Origin: Charina bottae
Taxonomy: Eukaryota > Chordata > Lepidosauria > Squamata > Charinaidae
Reading direction: 5' to 3'
Length of the DNA stretch: 64,000 nucleotides
NCBI GenBank assembly: GCA_023362775.1
Contig: JALMGJ010000016.1
Coordinates: 2,526,001-2,590,000, forward strand
The position numbers and the translations under genes were made by a program. Within the stretch, counting starts at the first letter, position 1. The number at the start of each line of letters is the position of its first letter. Below are positions 13,445-24,745 of this stretch, in pieces. The notes under the pieces were generated by a model that was not told the origin of the DNA, ran no database searches, and worked only from the letters and a program-made list of their open reading frames with translations.

Positions 13445-14442
13445 TAGTGAAACAGTAGCACTGGCCCTGCTCTTGAGACAGAGAGGAAAGAAACTAGTTT
13501 GGGACCAATTCAATACAGTGCAGTGGAGATGGAAATTAACTCTGCTACCCAGTAGAGATGAACTGAGAGGCAGTCCTGAGGTGGAGGTACTTCTGTAAAT
13601 GGAAAGGCCTTAGCTATGCTTAGAGAAGATTCCTAACAAATACTAAGGTTTAAATTAGTCAAATCTAATTATTAACCTGTAGGGGAGAGAGGGAAACAAC
13701 CTTTTTTTCCCCCATGAATCAATTTAATTATAATCATTACCAGGCTAAAAACAAGGGCTCTATTAATAGTTTTGTGCTGATAGAGGTTCAGATAAGATCC
13801 AGCACATTTATTATATTTTGATCTATGCTTCTGATAAAGAGTTTAAAACAGCTTACATGGTTCTCCATCTGTTCCCTTCCCATAATTTTTTTCACACAAC
13901 TAGAACTTTTCTAAAACTCAGAATGCCTTTGAAGATTGCATTTATTTTGTTTATTATTTAATCCCCCAACAACCAGAGTTTTGGGGTAGACTGCAAAATT
14001 GTTTCAAACATTTTAAAACAATAAAACTATAAAACACTAACATATTAATGAAGAACACAGAAAGGATTTCAGAATATGTGTATATGCACATCTGTGTTTG
14101 TGTGTGTGTGTATGTACACACTCAAACACAAACACATGCTTCTCAGAACAATGTGGGGTACTATAAAATCAGACCTAAGTATAAAGGGTAAAAACAAATG
14201 AAAATCCCACCAATAAAAAATGCCTACAAGTCCCTTTTTTCCTTCTCAACTAGGACTTTTTTTTAATTTGGTCAATGCTGATTTGCCCCCATAGCCTGTT
14301 CAGCTGAAAATTAGGAGGTATTATTTTCATGGAATTAGAGTGCGTAACAACCTATCTTTGTTCATTTGATCTCCTGCAGGTGAGAGCTAAAAGTTGAGAA
14401 GAATTATGAACACTGTCTCCCTTTTTTTTAAAATCCCGCCTT

Positions 14443-14650
14443 AATTATTTTTTATAAATAACTAAAGCCGGCGAACATACCTAATACTCCTTCCTCCTCC
14501 CATTTTCCCCACAACAACAACTCTGAGAGGCGAGTTGGGCTGAGAGAAAGTGACTGGCCCAAGGTCACCCAGCTGGCTTTCATGCCTAAGCTGGGACTAG
14601 AACTCACAGTCTCCTGGTTTCTAGCCCAGCACCTTAACCACTAGGCCAAA
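14443..14650 (-). mobile_element. tRNA-derived SINE, minus strand
   Basis: On the minus strand the head has an A-box match (TGGCCTAGTGG) and a B-box-like GAGTTCTAGTCCC. The body phrase GGTGACCTTGGGCCAGTCAC comes next, and an AT-rich tail with 'tttataaa' follows. It is a widely spread amniote/squamate SINE type and is not a functional tRNA. Confidence 0.7.
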
Positions 14651-14719
14651 CTTCCCCCCTCCTCACCATCTGCCAGTCTGTGGTCCAATAGTAAGTTCAT
14701 GGGAGATCTGCAATGGAGT

Positions 14720-14945
14720 TCTACTCATATTCACTAAACCTGAGTAGAACCTGAGCAGCAGTTAATAGCTGTGGCCAGGAGGTCCTTCAGACAACATCTC
14801 ATGTGCCAGTTGCAGCCATTTTGGAACAGGAAGCTTTGCTCCTTGTTGGCAGGACCACTGAACTTCACTGTACGTGGGCTGGCCTTGGAGACTATTTGGA
14901 AGCTTTAGCTGATTCAGCATGCAATGACCCAATTTGTTATGGAAA
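14720..14945 (+). mobile_element. L2-group LINE fragment
   Basis: Aligns in order with the 3' part of the L2-group frame at 61584-62882: 'gtggccaggaggtccttc', then 'catgtgccagttgcagccattttggaa', then 'ttggaagctttagctgattcagca'. It is broken by substitutions and indels. Confidence 0.55.
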
Positions 14946-15865
14946 CATCAAGGCAAAACAAGAAAGAAAAAAGTTTCTTCAATTTCTCCAAATGTACTTG
15001 CTCTTCCAAAAAATAAAAAAAGAAGGTCAGTTGGGGGAGGGAGTTAGCCACCTAGTCACAGTTACAGTAAAGATAGGTAATGAAGGCCATCCTTTTTTAT
15101 ATAATGGACTTACGTGTCCCCCCCTTCCAATTTTGAAGCAATAAGCAAATGTCCACAATCCAAAAATATCTGCTGCAATTCAATCTCATATATTTTTAAA
15201 GATGATTAGGCAATTAAGGGTTTGTCATTAATGGGCTTTAAACTGAAGAGAACATTAACAGAGAAAGAAAAGAAGCTCAAAAGTCTAAAAATAAATTAGA
15301 TGGTCTATTCCTCCTGATAAAACATCTTGTTAAGTCATACAAAATTCATGTTTCATGATTTTTCATGCTTTTAGTGAGTTAGTGCTAATGATGGATGTGA
15401 GTGTGTGTTTACCAGGTTTAAAATCGTAATCATTCATTGATCAGACCTGAAATCCCAGCATTTCAGGTAGAAAAACACTTTCGTGTATGTGTATGTGTGT
15501 GCATACTGATTTAAATTATCAATTATTGTTGTCATTTGATTGGCTAAATATATGCTTCTGGATAAGCAGTCAATCCTGCAACAGTCACATATAAGTTGTT
15601 TAAAAGTTAGGTGCTTTTTGTGGATGGCATATAATTGTGTTCCTCCTTGTGACTTAGCTCTATTGCAATTATTCTGGCACATCTATAAACCAATGATCAT
15701 TTATCTTCTAACTAGGGAGGGGCCCTAGGAAAAGAAGTATAGAAAGTCAGAAAGACAAAGCACAATGTAAAAAAGGTGCAAGAGCTCTACATGCTGGCCA
15801 TTAACAGAAAAAGAAGAAGACAGAACAGGCTTAAGAAAGAAAGGTTGATGCATACTAGTATAGAG

Positions 15866-16000
15866 CAGTATTTCTCAACCTTAGCAACTTTGAGCTATGT
15901 GGACTTCAACTCCCAAAATTCCCCAACCAACATTGCTGGCTGGGGAATTCTGGGAGTTGCAGTCCACACAGCTTAAAGATGCCAAGGTTGAGAAACACTG
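15866..16000. mobile_element. hAT-like MITE with 8-bp TSD
   Basis: Terminal inverted repeats CAGTATTTCTCAACCTT and AAGGTTGAGAAACACTG differ at one position. The perfect 8-bp direct repeat GTATAGAG flanks it (15858-15865 and 16001-16008). The 135-bp body contains a near-palindromic 'ggacttcaactcccaaaattcc' type core. The 8-bp TSD and CAG...CTG ends are typical of non-autonomous hAT elements. Confidence 0.9.
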
Positions 16001-16319
16001 GTATAGAGCATAGTATATGAGTAATTGTAATAGGTAAGAGTATACTGAATAGTAGTAGTATAGAGTATAGTAATTGTCTTAGTAATAGTAATTGCCATAG
16101 TAACAGTTCAGAGATAGCAATAGAACAGAATATAGGAAGCACTCATATCACTTTTATATGTTTGTTTTTACAATAAAACATTTCCTCATTCCTTATAGGG
16201 ATATATAAAGAAACCATCTGATCCAAGGGCCAGTGTTTTTGTGTCTTTCTTGAGTCTGGGTCAATCTAATTGGGTATGGTTTAAAAAAGAACCCATGACA
16301 GGTAACTTTTAAAAAAAAG

Positions 16320-17760
16320 ATGACCAGGAGCATGCCCTTTCTAAGGGAAGGCATGGGATTGGCAGATGTTCTTGGGAGCAGGCAGTCCTGCAAGTACAGT
16401 CCTATGCCATGCAGGGCTTTAAAGGTGGTAACCAGCACATTGAATTGCACTGGAAACCTATTGGGAGCCAGTGGAGCTTGCGGAGAAGAGCTACATGAGC
16501 ATAAAAAGCTGTACTCATAACTATCCATGCCACTGCATTCTGGACCTACTGAAGCTTCTGGATGATCTTCAAAGGCAGTCCAGATAATTTCCTTCCTCCA
16601 GGGTCTTCTGAGGCTGAAGGTTGACTCCCAGCAACTTCCCCTAAAAAGGGAAGGTTGGAGACTGGATGAAAATTGTACAGATAGCTGAACCCACCACTGG
16701 TCTCTTAAGAAGGGGACAGACCATTGCCTCTTTCAGGGCTGGTGGAACCACCTCCTACTTCAGAAAGGCATTTACTACCACATGGTTCCATCCACATGTT
16801 CCTTCCCTGGAGGCCTTGACCAACCAGGAGGGGCATGGATCTAATATACAGGTGGCCACAACTACAGCTCTAAGGACCCTGTTCAATTCCTCAGGACTAA
16901 CAGCTCAAAGTCTTCCCAGATAACATCACAACACCATGCCTCAGTCACCTCCACAGGACCTGCCCAGCTGGAGTCTAACTCAGAGCAATTTTATCCACCA
17001 GGTGTTGAAAACAGTCCTCACAGTTACCATGAAGATGTTCCACCAGTCCATCCTTACCCAAAAGGGACTGATACACCCTGAACAAAGCTGCTGGTCAACA
17101 CTCAGAGGACACGATAAAAGTGAAGAAATAAGTTATTTTTGCTGCTCAGATTGTCACTAGGTAGGCTCTCACAAGGACTCTTACCGTCAGATTCACTGTT
17201 AGTTTTCCTCCAGCAACACTCTAGGCATCCCTTCACCCTCCAGAGGCCTTCTGAAAACCAGGGAGCACACCAGGGTCTAAGGACAGAGAGTCTGCATGGG
17301 CATGATCTGGTCTAATGCCACCACCTCGTTCCAGGTGGTAACCAAGGACTCATGTGGACCATATATCAAAGACTCAGGCAAAACCCCAAGTTCCCTTTGA
17401 AATCCAATAGGTCCATTAAGTGCTTGAAGTGGGCCATTCAAATAGACTCCACTTCCCTGTGTGTGTGCATGCTGCAGTAAACTCCAGGCTCACCAGGGAA
17501 TGATCAGTCCATGACAAAGATGGTTGTTAATGTCCCTCAACTCCAGATCACATCACCACCACGCCAAGACAAAAGACAGGTTTAGCATGTGACCCCACTG
17601 TGAATCTAGCCAGCCTCCAGATCTACCTCCAGAGATGGCAGATTGAAGTCCCCTAGAACAATATGCCTGAGTAACTCCATTGCCAAACCTGAGATAGCAT
17701 CAAGCAGCATGTGCAGGGAGGCTGCCACATAGCAGGGAGGCTAGCACAGTAACAGCACTC
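16320..17760 (-). pseudogene. L2/CR1-group LINE, old, minus strand
   Basis: On the minus strand it contains, in pieces, the LINE 3' coding part (16395-16590; compare 61840-62040) and the segment before the reverse transcriptase ('ggtggttccaccagccctgaaagaggcaatgg' type, 16690-16760, reading PALKEAMVCPLLKRP). Further upstream parts reach about 17760. Many stops and gaps are present and the central RT portion is missing, so the element is internally deleted and old. Confidence 0.6.
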
Positions 17761-18312
17761 CCAGCTGATCTTGACATGCTGACAAAATCATCCTCAATAT
17801 GCTCACAGCAACCATCTTTGGAAGGGTGGGCTTGCATGTTTTGTCAATGCACAAGCCCTGTGATAGCCATTTTCAAAGAACACTTAGAAAGAGTATTTGG
17901 AACACCAGATTGCAACAGGATCTGGCACATATTTCACACAATCCGTCAGAGTATATCTTGCCTTTTTTCCTGTTAGACCAGAAAAATCATGAATTCTGCC
18001 TTGTAGTATCAAGGTAAGGTTCACATAATTCACTTTGTGTGGTAATGCTTTTGAAGAAAGTTCAGAGGATGTAGCTTCTGGAGAATATTATAGTTCATTA
18101 AGAATATTGTATTGAGGTGGAGAAGTAATGGGGAAGGATATTTCTTAAAAAAAAAAAGACTTCATGATGTTAAGAGCCCAGGGTCCATACTGGCTTGTAC
18201 ATAGAATGATTGCTATTTGCTGAAAAAGACAAAGCAGCCTTAATAGGCAGATAAAGATGTTAACATTAATAATTAAATAATACTGAATTATTGAATTTTT
18301 GTAGTATTTATG

Positions 18313-18394
18313 TTTTTATTGATTTTAAACTTATGCTGTGAACCGCCCAGGGTCCCTCCTTGCAGGGGAGATGGGCAGGATATAAATATGATGA

Positions 18395-18425
<31 letters not shown>

Positions 18426-18430
18426 ACAAA
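18313..18430 (+). mobile_element. L2-group 3' UTR tail with (AAAT)n
   Basis: Contains the signature 'gaaccgcccagggtccctcc' then 'gatgggcaggatataaat' and an (AAAT)n tail at about 18389-18428. It is a severely 5'-truncated insertion lying immediately before the BovB fragment. Confidence 0.75.
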
Positions 18431-18454
18431 CATTAGCACACCTATACAGCCATA

Positions 18455-19530
18455 CTAGACTAGAGATCTCTTCAAGAAAATCGGAGATATCAAGGGAACG
18501 TTTTGTGCAAAGATGGGCATGATAAAGGACAAAAAAGGCAGGGACCTAACAGAAGCAGAAGAGATTAAGAAGAGGTGGCAAGAATACACAGAAGAACTAT
18601 ACAAGAAAGATCTTAATATCCCTGATAAATACGATGGTGTGGTCACTGACCTTGAGCCGGACATCCTAGAGAGTGAAGTCAAGTGGGCCTTAGGAAGCAT
18701 TACTAACAGCAAAGCTAGCGGAGAAGACAGTATCCCAGCTGAGCTATTTAAAATCCTAAAAGATGATGCTGTTAAAGTGCTGCACTCAATATGCCAACAA
18801 ATTTGGAAAACTCCACAGTGGCCACAGGATTGGAAAAGGTCAGTTTACATTCCAATTCCAAAGAAAGGCAATGCCAAAGAATGTTCAAACTACCGTACAA
18901 TTGCGCTCATTTCACATGCTAGCAAGGTTATGCTCAAAATCCTACAAGCTAGGCTTCAGCAGTATGTGAACCGAGAACTACCAGAAGTGCAAGCTGGGTT
19001 TCGAAGAGGCAGAGGAACTAGAGATCAGATTGCCAACATTCGCTGGATCATGGAAAAAGCAAGAGAGTTCCAGAAAAACATCTACTTCTGCTTCATTGAC
19101 TACGCTAAAGCCTTTGATTGTGTGGATCACAACAAACTGTGGCAAAGTCTTAAAGAGATGGGAGTCCCAGACCACCTTACCTGTCTCCTGAGAAACCTGT
19201 ATGCGGGTCAAGAAGCAACAGTTAGAACCGGACAAGGAACAACCGACTGGTTCAAAATTGGGAAAGGAGTACGACAAGGCTGTATATTATCACCCTGCTT
19301 ATTTAACTTATATGCAGAGTACATCATGAGAAATGCCGGGCTGGATGAATCACAAGCCGGAGTTAAGATTGCCAGGAGAAATATCAACAACCTCAGATAT
19401 GCAGACGATACCACCCTAATGGCAGAAAGTAAAGAGGAACTAAAGAGCCTCTTGATGAGGGTGAAAGAGGAGAGTGCAAAAGCTGGCTTGAAACTCAACA
19501 TTAAAAAAACCCAGATCATGGCATCTGGTC
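18455..19530 (+). mobile_element. BovB (RTE) LINE, central segment
   Basis: BovB sequence starting within the region between endonuclease and RT ('RDLFKKIGDIKG') and ending abruptly at 'atggcatctggtccca', where BovB copies continue with 'tcacttcctgg'. That continuation is found at 27418. It is truncated at both ends and the frame is intact. Confidence 0.9.
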
Positions 19531-19544
19531 CCACTCGCCTTTGA
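18513..19544 (+). CDS. BovB reverse transcriptase, open fragment
   Basis: The open frame of 343 codons covers most of an RTE-type reverse transcriptase. RT motifs in order are IPIPKKGNAKECSNYRTIAL (about residue 113), QAGFRRGRGTRDQIAN (about 160), FIDYAKAFDCVDH (motif A, about 195), VRQGCILSP (about 251) and RYADDTTLMAES (motif C, about 295). The frame is open upstream of the Met to about 18464, so the Met is not a true start. The protein lacks the N-terminal endonuclease and the C-terminal part, so it cannot drive transposition. The open frame suggests a young insertion. Confidence 0.85.
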   Translation: MGMIKDKKGRDLTEAEEIKKRWQEYTEELYKKDLNIPDKYDGVVTDLEPDILESEVKWALGSITNSKASGEDSIPAELFKILKDDAVKVLHSICQQIWKTPQWPQDWKRSVYIPIPKKGNAKECSNYRTIALISHASKVMLKILQARLQQYVNRELPEVQAGFRRGRGTRDQIANIRWIMEKAREFQKNIYFCFIDYAKAFDCVDHNKLWQSLKEMGVPDHLTCLLRNLYAGQEATVRTGQGTTDWFKIGKGVRQGCILSPCLFNLYAEYIMRNAGLDESQAGVKIARRNINNLRYADDTTLMAESKEELKSLLMRVKEESAKAGLKLNIKKTQIMASGPTRL

Positions 19545-19759
19545 ATGCGTAGGAAGCTGAAGCAAATTATGTCCATAGTGTCTGACAGTGATGCCTCTGT
19601 CCCAAGAGAGAAGGCTCCAATGTCTGCTACTAGAAGCCCATGTTTGACTCATCAATGCTATGAAGCACCAATCCTGACTGATCAATACTATGTATCTCAG
19701 AGGCTATCTGAACTCCAAACTTTCATTCATACTTCTTTGCTAGGGTTTCAGTTGTCACA

Positions 19760-19794
19760 GGGAGGGAGGGAGGGAGGGAGGGAGGGAGGGAGGG
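19760..19794. repeat. (GGGA)n microsatellite
   Basis: Nine perfect GGGA/AGGG units. Confidence 0.95.
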
Positions 19795-20838
19795 TCCCAA
19801 CTGTACACTGAATGCATATGAGGAATGTCATTTTACTGATGCCCCAACTGTAGATTGAACAATTCATGAGGAACGTTATTTTAGTGAGGTTTGCTTTTAC
19901 AAGTTAGTCTTATCATTTAGCAGATTGAGGCAGCTTAAGACCACATATTTTGGGCATCATAAAAGGCAAGAGTACAAAAAAAGTTATTGCGTTATTGTGA
20001 CTCTCAGAGAGTAATCTTGACAAAGGTTGAGGTAGGTCATTCTCCGTTTCACTTAAGCCACAAAAGAATCTTGGGCTAACTTTGTAGATATGCAAACTTA
20101 CAACAAACCCTGGACAAAATGAACAGATGCTCTGATCCAGAGCAACAAATTATAATCTGGGAGCAGCCAGGTGGGTGTATGCAGTTACTGTTTTTAATGT
20201 TATTACTTTACACAAAATAATGTTCATTCCCAATAATGATATGGTAAATCCAATAAGATCATGCAGTCTAAGATCTCAAGTGTCTATATTTATCCAGCCT
20301 CTCCAGAAGCTGATAGGTTGAACACGTATCTCATTGAAGAGGTATTTGAAGTGAAGTGTGCAAATATGAATCATGAATGCATAAGCTTTTGTTTTGTTAT
20401 GTAACCTTTCGTTACAATAATTTAATCCCATTTCATTTTGAAAATTCTTAATCAGTGTATGATGAAAGTTCTTTCTACCCTGTTCAATGCAGAAAAGCAG
20501 TGCAGTTTCACAAACGCTGGTTCAGCACTAGATGCCTGCTTTCACAAGATTCGTGGCTAATAGAAAATGTGAAGTTCCATATTCCCCATTTGTCCAACTA
20601 GATGATAGCACTTAGCTGACCTTGGCTGATCCTGAAACCTGATCTAGGCCTCAACATGCTTTTTTCCCTTACTACTATGCTGCTTTTCCAAGCAAGAGGG
20701 AGCTACAAACCCATCCAAAACAACAATTATGTGTTTTTCACATTACAATCTAGCCACCTGCTGTCTCACTGTTCCTTGCCCTGTCTTGTCAGAATATTCC
20801 TCTGGCATTGATGCATATCTAGTTCTGCAAGGCTTCAG

Positions 20839-20912
20839 AGGAAGGAAGGAAGGAAGGAAGGAAGGAAGGAAGGAAGGAAGGAAGGAAGGAAGGAAGGAAG
20901 GAAGGAAGGAAG
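20839..20912. repeat. (GGAA)n microsatellite
   Basis: About 18 perfect GGAA units. Frames across it are artefacts. Confidence 0.97.
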
Positions 20913-21112
20913 GCTATGTTGACTTCTATGTTGTATTTCTGCTTTGGAGACAGTTCTTCCATTAGTTATATACTGTATATTAGCTCAGGTATGCAAATGC
21001 ATAGATCCAAGTACATAAAAATCTCCCCCTTCACCTACAGTACTGTACATTCTTTGACATTTCTTTGACATTTCATGGAACTACTGATTTTAGACAGTGC
21101 TACTCTTTATCA

Positions 21113-21447
21113 TAGGGGGGCGTGGTGGCTCAGCGGGTAAGATGCCAGGCTTGTCGATCGGAAGATCGCAAGTTCGGAGGTTCGAATCCCTAGCCCCGCG
21201 TGACGGAGTGAGCTCCCACACTCGCCACAGCTCTTGCCAACCTAGCAATTCGAAAGCATGCAAATGCAAGTAGATGAGTAGGTACCACTTCGGTGGGTAG
21301 GTAACAGCATTCTGCGTGCCTCATGCTGGCCACATGACCACAGAAGCATCTTCGGACAGTGCTGGATCTTCGGCTAACAAAAGATGAGCACCAGCCCCTA
21401 GAGTCAGACACGACTGCACAAATGTGCGGGGGGAACCTTTACCTTTT
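21113..21447 (+). mobile_element. Sauria-type SINE, full length with 12-bp TSD
   Basis: The tRNA-like head has an A box (TGGCTCAGCGGGTAAG) and a perfect B box (GGTTCGAATCCC). The body includes CCACATGACCACAGAAGC. The tail is BovB/RTE-related (CTAGAGTCAGACACGACTG) and ends in 'ggaacctttaccttt'. The direct repeat TACTCTTTATCA lies at 21101-21112 and 21448-21459. Sauria SINEs are specific to squamates and are moved by BovB-type machinery, which supports the organism call. Confidence 0.92.
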
Positions 21448-21589
21448 TACTCTTTATCAGCTTAAACAATTAATAGGAAACGTCAGATTTTTCAGTATTT
21501 GAAATGGTACATGCATAAAAAGGTTGAAGATGTCCTGTTGTTGCTGCTGCTGCTGCCACTGCTTCCTCTTCCTCCTCTCTTCTATTTTT

Positions 21590-21715
21590 CATCCCTCCAA
21601 AACAACCCTATGAGGAATACTTGGCTAAGAGTTAGTTAGTGGCTCAAAGTCAGTGAGCACTATGATTAAGTTGGGACTTGGACCTGGGTCTCTCCATTAC
21701 ATCAGTTTGGCTTCA
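21590..21715 (-). mobile_element. tRNA-derived SINE fragment, minus strand
   Basis: Same family as 14443-14650 but more diverged. On the plus strand it reads 'acaaccctatgaggaatac', 'gctcaaagtcagtgagc' and 'ttgggacttggacctgggtctc' in the expected order. Confidence 0.5.
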
Positions 21716-23417
21716 TTTTTAGTTCAGAAAATCAGTTCAGCATTGATTGATTATGTACCATCAAATGGGTGTTGACTCTTAGTCTAGGACAATTTGTCTT
21801 CAACCTGGTCCTTCAAGTCTTCTAATGGTGCACCCATCACCTCTGTAATTGAGTTCATCCACCTTGCTGCTAATTGTCCTTTTCTTTTTTCCTTTCACCT
21901 TTCCCAGCATTATAGACTTCTCCAGAGAGCTAGCTCATCATATAATGTGTCCAAAACATGATAATTTGAGCCTGGTCATTAATACTCATAAAAGAAATCC
22001 TAGCAAAAATGATGATTCAAATGAAACATTGTCATTAATGCTTTGTGCTAATGCAGAGATCTCCAGTAAAATCAGACCAATATTTACAAGTGAGTCAAGG
22101 ACTTTGCTATAGCCCTTGTTCTAGTGTCACTTGGTACTGATCTCAATAGAATAGAAATATGAAATATGAGATCTGACAGTCTCATAAGTCCTCCTGAAAC
22201 CTTGGATGAAGCTTCCTAGAGTTCCCTCAAAGTTGCTGACAAACTGAAACCTTTAATGTAGTAGGAAGGAGAAATCATTAAGCACACAGACTTATGTGTG
22301 TTGTTAATTTAATTACATTTGCATTCAAAATAAATGAAATCAAATTTTGCTTTTGTCTAAGTCTACCCATTTCTTTGTCCTAGCCATGTCTGCTTTTGGA
22401 GGGTCCTCTGACCTGCTCAAAGGTCAAGTCCCCTTGCTTTTGTGTGATCCTGCCTTAGAACAAACATCAGCAAAGAGAGAGGAGGGAAAGTGTTGCACTT
22501 GATTTTCAAGGCCATGCTGCAGAGTTTTTCTCCCAAATCTTTCTCCAGATGAACATTATAACTTAGAACTAACACCGTCCCCCAACATAACATTTTCTAG
22601 TGATACAAACCTCTTAAAATTTAATAGCATAAAATGGTATCAGTCATTTGTCCTTTAGAAATTCTGCACTGGCAACTTTTATGAAGTACAGTGGTAGTTA
22701 TTCTATATCTGGCAGTTACAACCTACATTATAATTGGACAATCTTGCAATTTAGGAGGCTGCTCTTGTGCACTACTACAGTATTGGAGAGCAAGAAGATA
22801 AAAAAGAGCTATAAAAGTCCACACACTTGACTTTAAGCTGCCTTTTCTACAAGTTATTTGGATGACATTGTTTCAGAGAATTATGGCATGTGGTAGGACT
22901 CTGATACTACTTGAAATGGAAAAATGAATTTCAAGAAACATTGAATGGAAAAGTTGCACCATCGAAAGGTAGCCTTTGCATCAAAATTTGGCTAAATATA
23001 CCAATGCCAGGTTCCTTGCATATTTGAAAGATATTTACTCAGATTTTCAAGGTTCTGGTTTAAGATTCATCTGTAAGCCTTGTGAAATCTCTTCAGGAAA
23101 GCAAACAGAGAGTTGGTCGTTCCTGATGATCAGCAAGGTAGAGACCTTGAAAGTTATTTTGCTGGCCCAACACTTGAAATAAGGTTGGGGAGGTCATATC
23201 ACTATGACCAATAGGGCTTGAGTGGTTGAGCACATCATTCCACTTAGCATGAAGGAGCAGGAACATCCTCTCCATTCAGTGCTGCTGCAATCCACAGAAT
23301 CAAGTGCCTTGCAGAACAGCAGCTCAACCATCTGCTGAGGTCATTACATGGGCCACCCTGAACACCCCATTTCGATTATAGCTGGCCTTGTAGGAATGAA
23401 AAAACATTACAAACTCG
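21716..23417. other. Non-coding interval, nothing recognised
   Basis: AT-rich sequence with short frames only. No RNA gene, exon pair or clear repeat boundary was seen. Confidence 0.5.
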
Positions 23418-23600
23418 TTTTATTTATTTATTTATTTATTTTTCAATTTCTATTACCGCCCCATCTCCCCCGAAGGGGACTCTGGGCGGTTTACAAAATA
23501 TAACAGTTAAAATAAATATAATTTATAAATATAAATAAATATAAAACCCTACAAATCTATAATCATCAAAATTACTAATAAATTAAATATTAGTAAATTA
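23418..23600 (-). mobile_element. L2-group 3' UTR, minus strand
   Basis: (TTTA)n at 23418-23441, then the reverse complement of the L2 3' signature (CCGCCCCATCTCCCCCGAAG...GGGCGGTTTACAA). Compare 61365-61440. Confidence 0.8.
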
Positions 23601-23884
23601 AATTGTTGCCTGTCCTACATTATTTGCTTTCTTTTACTCATCTCCTTTCCCCCATGTCATGCCTTTTTTATATTGCAAGCCTGAAGGCCAGCCTGTCCTG
23701 CTTCTAAAATTTTGTAAACCACTCCTTGAGACTTCCAGGCTAGAGAGCAGTGGGTAAGTGCTACCAATAGATCAGTCAATCAGTAAGAAGTTAGATGCAA
23801 GACTAATTCAGGATTGAATGTACACATCCAAAAATGTGCACTTCCCCCCTTTAAAAGAATGGAACTTAATACAGTTTAATGTTT

Positions 23885-24110
23885 GGATATGAAGCATGAT
23901 GCTGTTATCAGGAGTGAATGTTTGGATCAGGAAATGCATTAAGACACACTACTCCCAGGAGTCTTCTCCAAAATTAAAGTTCAAAGGTGTCAATACTCTT
24001 CCTATCCTGCTGCTTCAGAGTCCAACTTTCACTTCCATAAAGTGTCACAGGGAATACCATGGCTGCATGATTCTGATCTTTGTAGGTATGTATAAAGCAT
24101 AGAACTGGCA
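23885..24110 (-). mobile_element. RTE/BovB-like fragment, very degraded
   Basis: On the minus strand 'gccatggtattccctgtgac', 'ggaagtgaaagttggactct' and 'ggagaagactcctgggagtag' line up with the BovB segment encoding VFPVV-YGCESWT and WRRLLRVPW. Stops and indels are many. Confidence 0.45.
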
Positions 24111-24266
24111 TTTCTTTCTTTCAACCATGGCCTGCTATTCCAAGCTTTACAGTTGCTTCCATATTCCTGTTATGGAATATTTTTTAAATGAAATAAGCTC
24201 TTCATACATGAGTATGAAGAGTATGACTCATACTCTCTGGTCATTTTCACAACTGGCTTTGGAATG

Positions 24267-24745
24267 TTAGTTTGGAGAAAAATAGATGCTGTAGCAAACA
24301 GCATTAGCCCCAATGTGCTCTATCATGCCTATACCATGAATCTGCTCCTGTATGTATGCAATTTCCTTGGCCAATAGTCCAAAAGATTTTGTCACTGTTT
24401 TTTTTTCCTGGATGACATCTCCCCAAGCAATAAAATCAGAGTGGTTTGCTAATGCATCCATCATATGTTGATCTTCAAATGGTGATGGGAAGGTTCTAAA
24501 CTATGGGGCCCAACATTTCAGTTCCAATGATCCAAGTTAGTTGCACCACTCCACTGAGCAAATAACTCATGGAGATAATGTGGATTTTGAAAACTTACAC
24601 TTGAAGCCTTATGGCTATCGGAGAGACCCACATAATAATCAGCATAAGGCTTCGTTGTTCCACTAACTGCTCCCGAAACCCAGCATCTAGTCAACTTCTC
24701 CTGACACTCAGCATAGAAAGATGTCTTACTGAGCAGCATTGTTAC
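24267..24745 (-). pseudogene. Unidentified protein-like fragment, possible processed pseudogene
   Basis: Two adjacent minus-strand frames look protein-like. The first (24518-24739) starts MLLSKTSFYAECQEKLTRCW and contains KPYADYYVGLSD and NPHYLHELFAQWSG. The second (24267-24464, and open a little upstream through EDQH) contains DALANHSDFIAWGDVIQEKK and SFGLLAKEIAYIQEQIHGIG. A frame change near 24470-24520 is needed to join them. No splice sites separate the parts, and I do not see a poly(A) tail or target-site duplication. The amino-acid composition resembles real protein more than chance frames do. I do not recognise the family, and it is not one of the LINE families seen elsewhere in the window. 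Confidence 0.35.

Larger units (their letters stand above)
19531..21100. other. Non-coding interval with two microsatellites
   Basis: Holds a GGGA array (19760-19794) and a GGAA array (20839-20912). The rest is AT-rich DNA without recognisable genes or dated repeats. Confidence 0.6.

Noticed and set aside
21117..21192. A genuine tRNA gene
   Set aside because: The A and B boxes are good, but the sequence continues into a Sauria SINE body with a BovB-like tail and is flanked by a 12-bp TSD. It is a SINE head.
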